7,840 nucleotides of DNA from Planctomycetaceae bacterium (GTDB lineage: Bacteria > Planctomycetota > Planctomycetia > Planctomycetales > Planctomycetaceae), in contig JAESQE010000499.1 in assembly GCA_016765335.1 (NCBI GenBank), positions 1 to 7,840 of the forward strand. The letters are read 5' to 3'. Shown piece after piece: positions 6,406 to 7,840 of this stretch (within the stretch, counting starts at the first letter, position 1; every line of letters begins with the position of its first letter). Under the pieces are notes generated by a model that saw nothing but the letters and a program-made list of their open reading frames with translations, did not search any database and had not been told where the DNA came from. Position numbers and translations under genes: made by a program.

Positions 6406-7840
6406 TCAATCGATATAAATAAACTCATTCGAATTAAGTAACACATGGCAAAGAGATGTCAGGGCAAGCTGCTGGGCAGAGTCAGTTGTTATGTTGTCTG
6501 CGGAAAAATGGCGAGTTTGAGTCTTGATGTGCCGAATTGAATTTTTCGATTCCGTGACACTCGGCAAACGCCCCAGTGTTAATTGCCAGGCAACCTGAAC
6601 CTGTTCGGTTGGAGAATCGCCTGCTTGTTTTGTTACCCTGGCAGCTAAAGCAGTACTTTGAAGATGCACAAAACTGTTATTCATCAATGCCAAAGCCTGC
6701 GGTGCAACTGTTGTGGAGTTGCGTTTGCCACACGGTAATGTTGTATCAGGAAAATCGAACACTGTCATCAATGGTACGAGCAGTGAGCGTTGAGTGAAAA
6801 TGTAAATACTGCGTCGGTTTTGTTCTTCGATAGCAGAAGCTGTCCAGGCATTCCCCTTTTTAGAAAGTCCTTCTAAAGCTGCTGGGACGATGGATGGCTT
6901 GAAACTTGGGCCACCAGATTTTAAATCAAGATTTCCACTGACAGCTAACATGGCATCTCGAAGAGCATCGGAATCGAGTCTTCGTCGATGAAATCGCCAA
7001 AGCATTCTGTTTTCAAAATCACGATCGCTATATTCCTGATGACGAGGATGAATCGATGCTTGTTGGTATGTTTGCGACATAAGAATCATTTTGTGTAATC
7101 GCTTTGTTTTCCATCCTCCTTGAACAAGTTCACCTGCCAGCCAGTCGAGTAGTTCGGGATGAGTCGGTTGATCGCCAGTAAAACCAAAGTTGTTCGGCGT
7201 GCGAACCAAGCCGTAACCAAAGTGGTTTTGCCAAAGGCGATTAACCAGAATTCTGGCAGTAAGCGGATTTTCTGGATTCGTAATCCACTGGGCAAGTTGG
7301 AATCGTCGTTGAGTCGTTGCAGATCCTTCTTCAGGAGGCAAAACAGTCTGCTTCAAATTGGTGATCATCGAAAGTTGTGCTGGCTCAATGATCTCTCCCG
7401 GATGCTTCGGTTCTCCTTTGATCAACAGATGCAGCGGTGCTGGTTCCCGAGAACGGTCCGTCCAGCCGAAGACATCGTAACCCAGTTGTTCTGCATCTGG
7501 CCCGCCCAGTTGTTTACCACTTCCCGGAGAAATAAATCCGGCCCAGAATGCAGTAGCCATTCGGTAGTAATCTTTTTGCTCGATCGGATCAAACTTATGA
7601 TCGTGGCAACGTGCGCATTTTACTGTCATTCCCAGGAAGGCACTGCTGGTGACGTGCACCATGTCTTCCAAGCGTTCGTACTGATACTCCTGAGGGTCGT
7701 TGGGTTCATCATTCCAGGTTCCCAGACGCAGGAATCCGGTCGCAATGATTGTCTTTTCAGATCGATCAGGTAACTCGTCACCAGCAAGTTGCTCCATCAC
7801 AAACCGGTCATAAGGTTTGTCGTTGTTGAGTGATTCAACG
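6406..7840 (-). CDS. DUF1549/DUF1553 (PSCyt2-PSD1) planctomycete protein, 5' partial
   Basis: This is the C-terminal 477 residues of a protein whose start lies beyond the right edge. The frame is open to base 7839, and the first visible residues, ESLNNDKPYDRF followed by EQLAGDELP, are typical of DUF1549 (PSCyt2). A CARCH motif (CxxCH, visible residues 75-79) followed by DHKFDPI closes that domain. The DUF1553 (PSD1) domain follows from about residue 180: LAQWITNPENPLTARILVNR, then HPELLDW, the RRRLDSDALRDAML segment (286-298), RRSIYIFTQRS (342-352), FDFPD (361-365) and a C-terminus ending NSNEFIYID. Full-length family members usually also carry an N-terminal cytochrome-like PSCyt1 domain and a signal peptide, which would be outside the window. 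The molecular function of the family is not established; an exported, possibly haem-binding protein working with the DUF1501 partner is the usual reading. The stop is TGA at 6406-6408. The GTG at 7798-7800 is internal, not a start. Confidence 0.95.
   Translation of the reverse strand, partial: VESLNNDKPYDRFVMEQLAGDELPDRSEKTIIATGFLRLGTWNDEPNDPQEYQYERLEDMVHVTSSAFLGMTVKCARCHDHKFDPIEQKDYYRMATAFWAGFISPGSGKQLGGPDAEQLGYDVFGWTDRSREPAPLHLLIKGEPKHPGEIIEPAQLSMITNLKQTVLPPEEGSATTQRRFQLAQWITNPENPLTARILVNRLWQNHFGYGLVRTPNNFGFTGDQPTHPELLDWLAGELVQGGWKTKRLHKMILMSQTYQQASIHPRHQEYSDRDFENRMLWRFHRRRLDSDALRDAMLAVSGNLDLKSGGPSFKPSIVPAALEGLSKKGNAWTASAIEEQNRRSIYIFTQRSLLVPLMTVFDFPDTTLPCGKRNSTTVAPQALALMNNSFVHLQSTALAARVTKQAGDSPTEQVQVAWQLTLGRLPSVTESKNSIRHIKTQTRHFSADNITTDSAQQLALTSLCHVLLNSNEFIYID

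Noticed and set aside
6341..6409. TTG at 6409 as the DUF1501 start, overlapping the DUF1553 stop as TTGA
   Set aside because: It would place 23 extra residues before the twin-arginine signal; the ATG at 6340 gives the usual family N-terminus.
7159..7773. Plus-strand open frame of 204 codons opposite the DUF1553 gene
   Set aside because: It is antisense to a well-conserved coding region, shows no recognisable domain and has an unusual composition rich in Arg, Cys and Ser; a shadow frame.

Overview
The window is very probably from a planctomycete (phylum Planctomycetota, moderate GC). The clearest sign is the pair at the right end: a PSCyt2/PSD1 (DUF1549-DUF1553) protein followed by a Tat-exported DUF1501 protein. 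This pairing is repeated many times in planctomycete genomes and is uncommon elsewhere. All six supported protein genes lie on the minus strand, so transcription runs from high to low coordinates. The species cannot be named from the sequence alone.

Reading in the direction of transcription: (1) 7840-6406 is the C-terminal part of the DUF1549/DUF1553 protein, cut by the window edge, followed after 65 bases by the DUF1501 protein (6340-4886); together they form a two-gene exported unit. (2) A 142-base gap (4885-4744) holds a possible 13-codon leader ORF and a strong Shine-Dalgarno sequence. (3) A preATP-grasp/ATP-grasp ligase resembling the PGM1 peptide-ligase family (4743-3340) and an M20 zinc peptidase/deacylase (3281-2154) are 58 bases apart and look like an operon. 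(4) A 246-base gap (2153-1908) contains a 128-base palindromic, MITE-like element with 20-base imperfect terminal inverted repeats and 6-base flanking direct repeats. (5) An aldehyde dehydrogenase (1907-477) is followed after 50 bases by a thioredoxin-type arsenate reductase, ArsC (426-10). A further gene may begin at base 20 and run off the left edge.

The most promising candidate for an undescribed system is the ATP-grasp ligase plus M20 hydrolase pair. One enzyme would form an amide or peptide bond and the other would cut one, which suggests a small peptide-like metabolite or a protected amino-acid intermediate. This is inference: no substrate can be read from the sequence. The palindromic element is the main non-coding feature and may also act as the transcript end of that operon. 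No tRNA, rRNA, CRISPR array or complete insertion sequence was seen.
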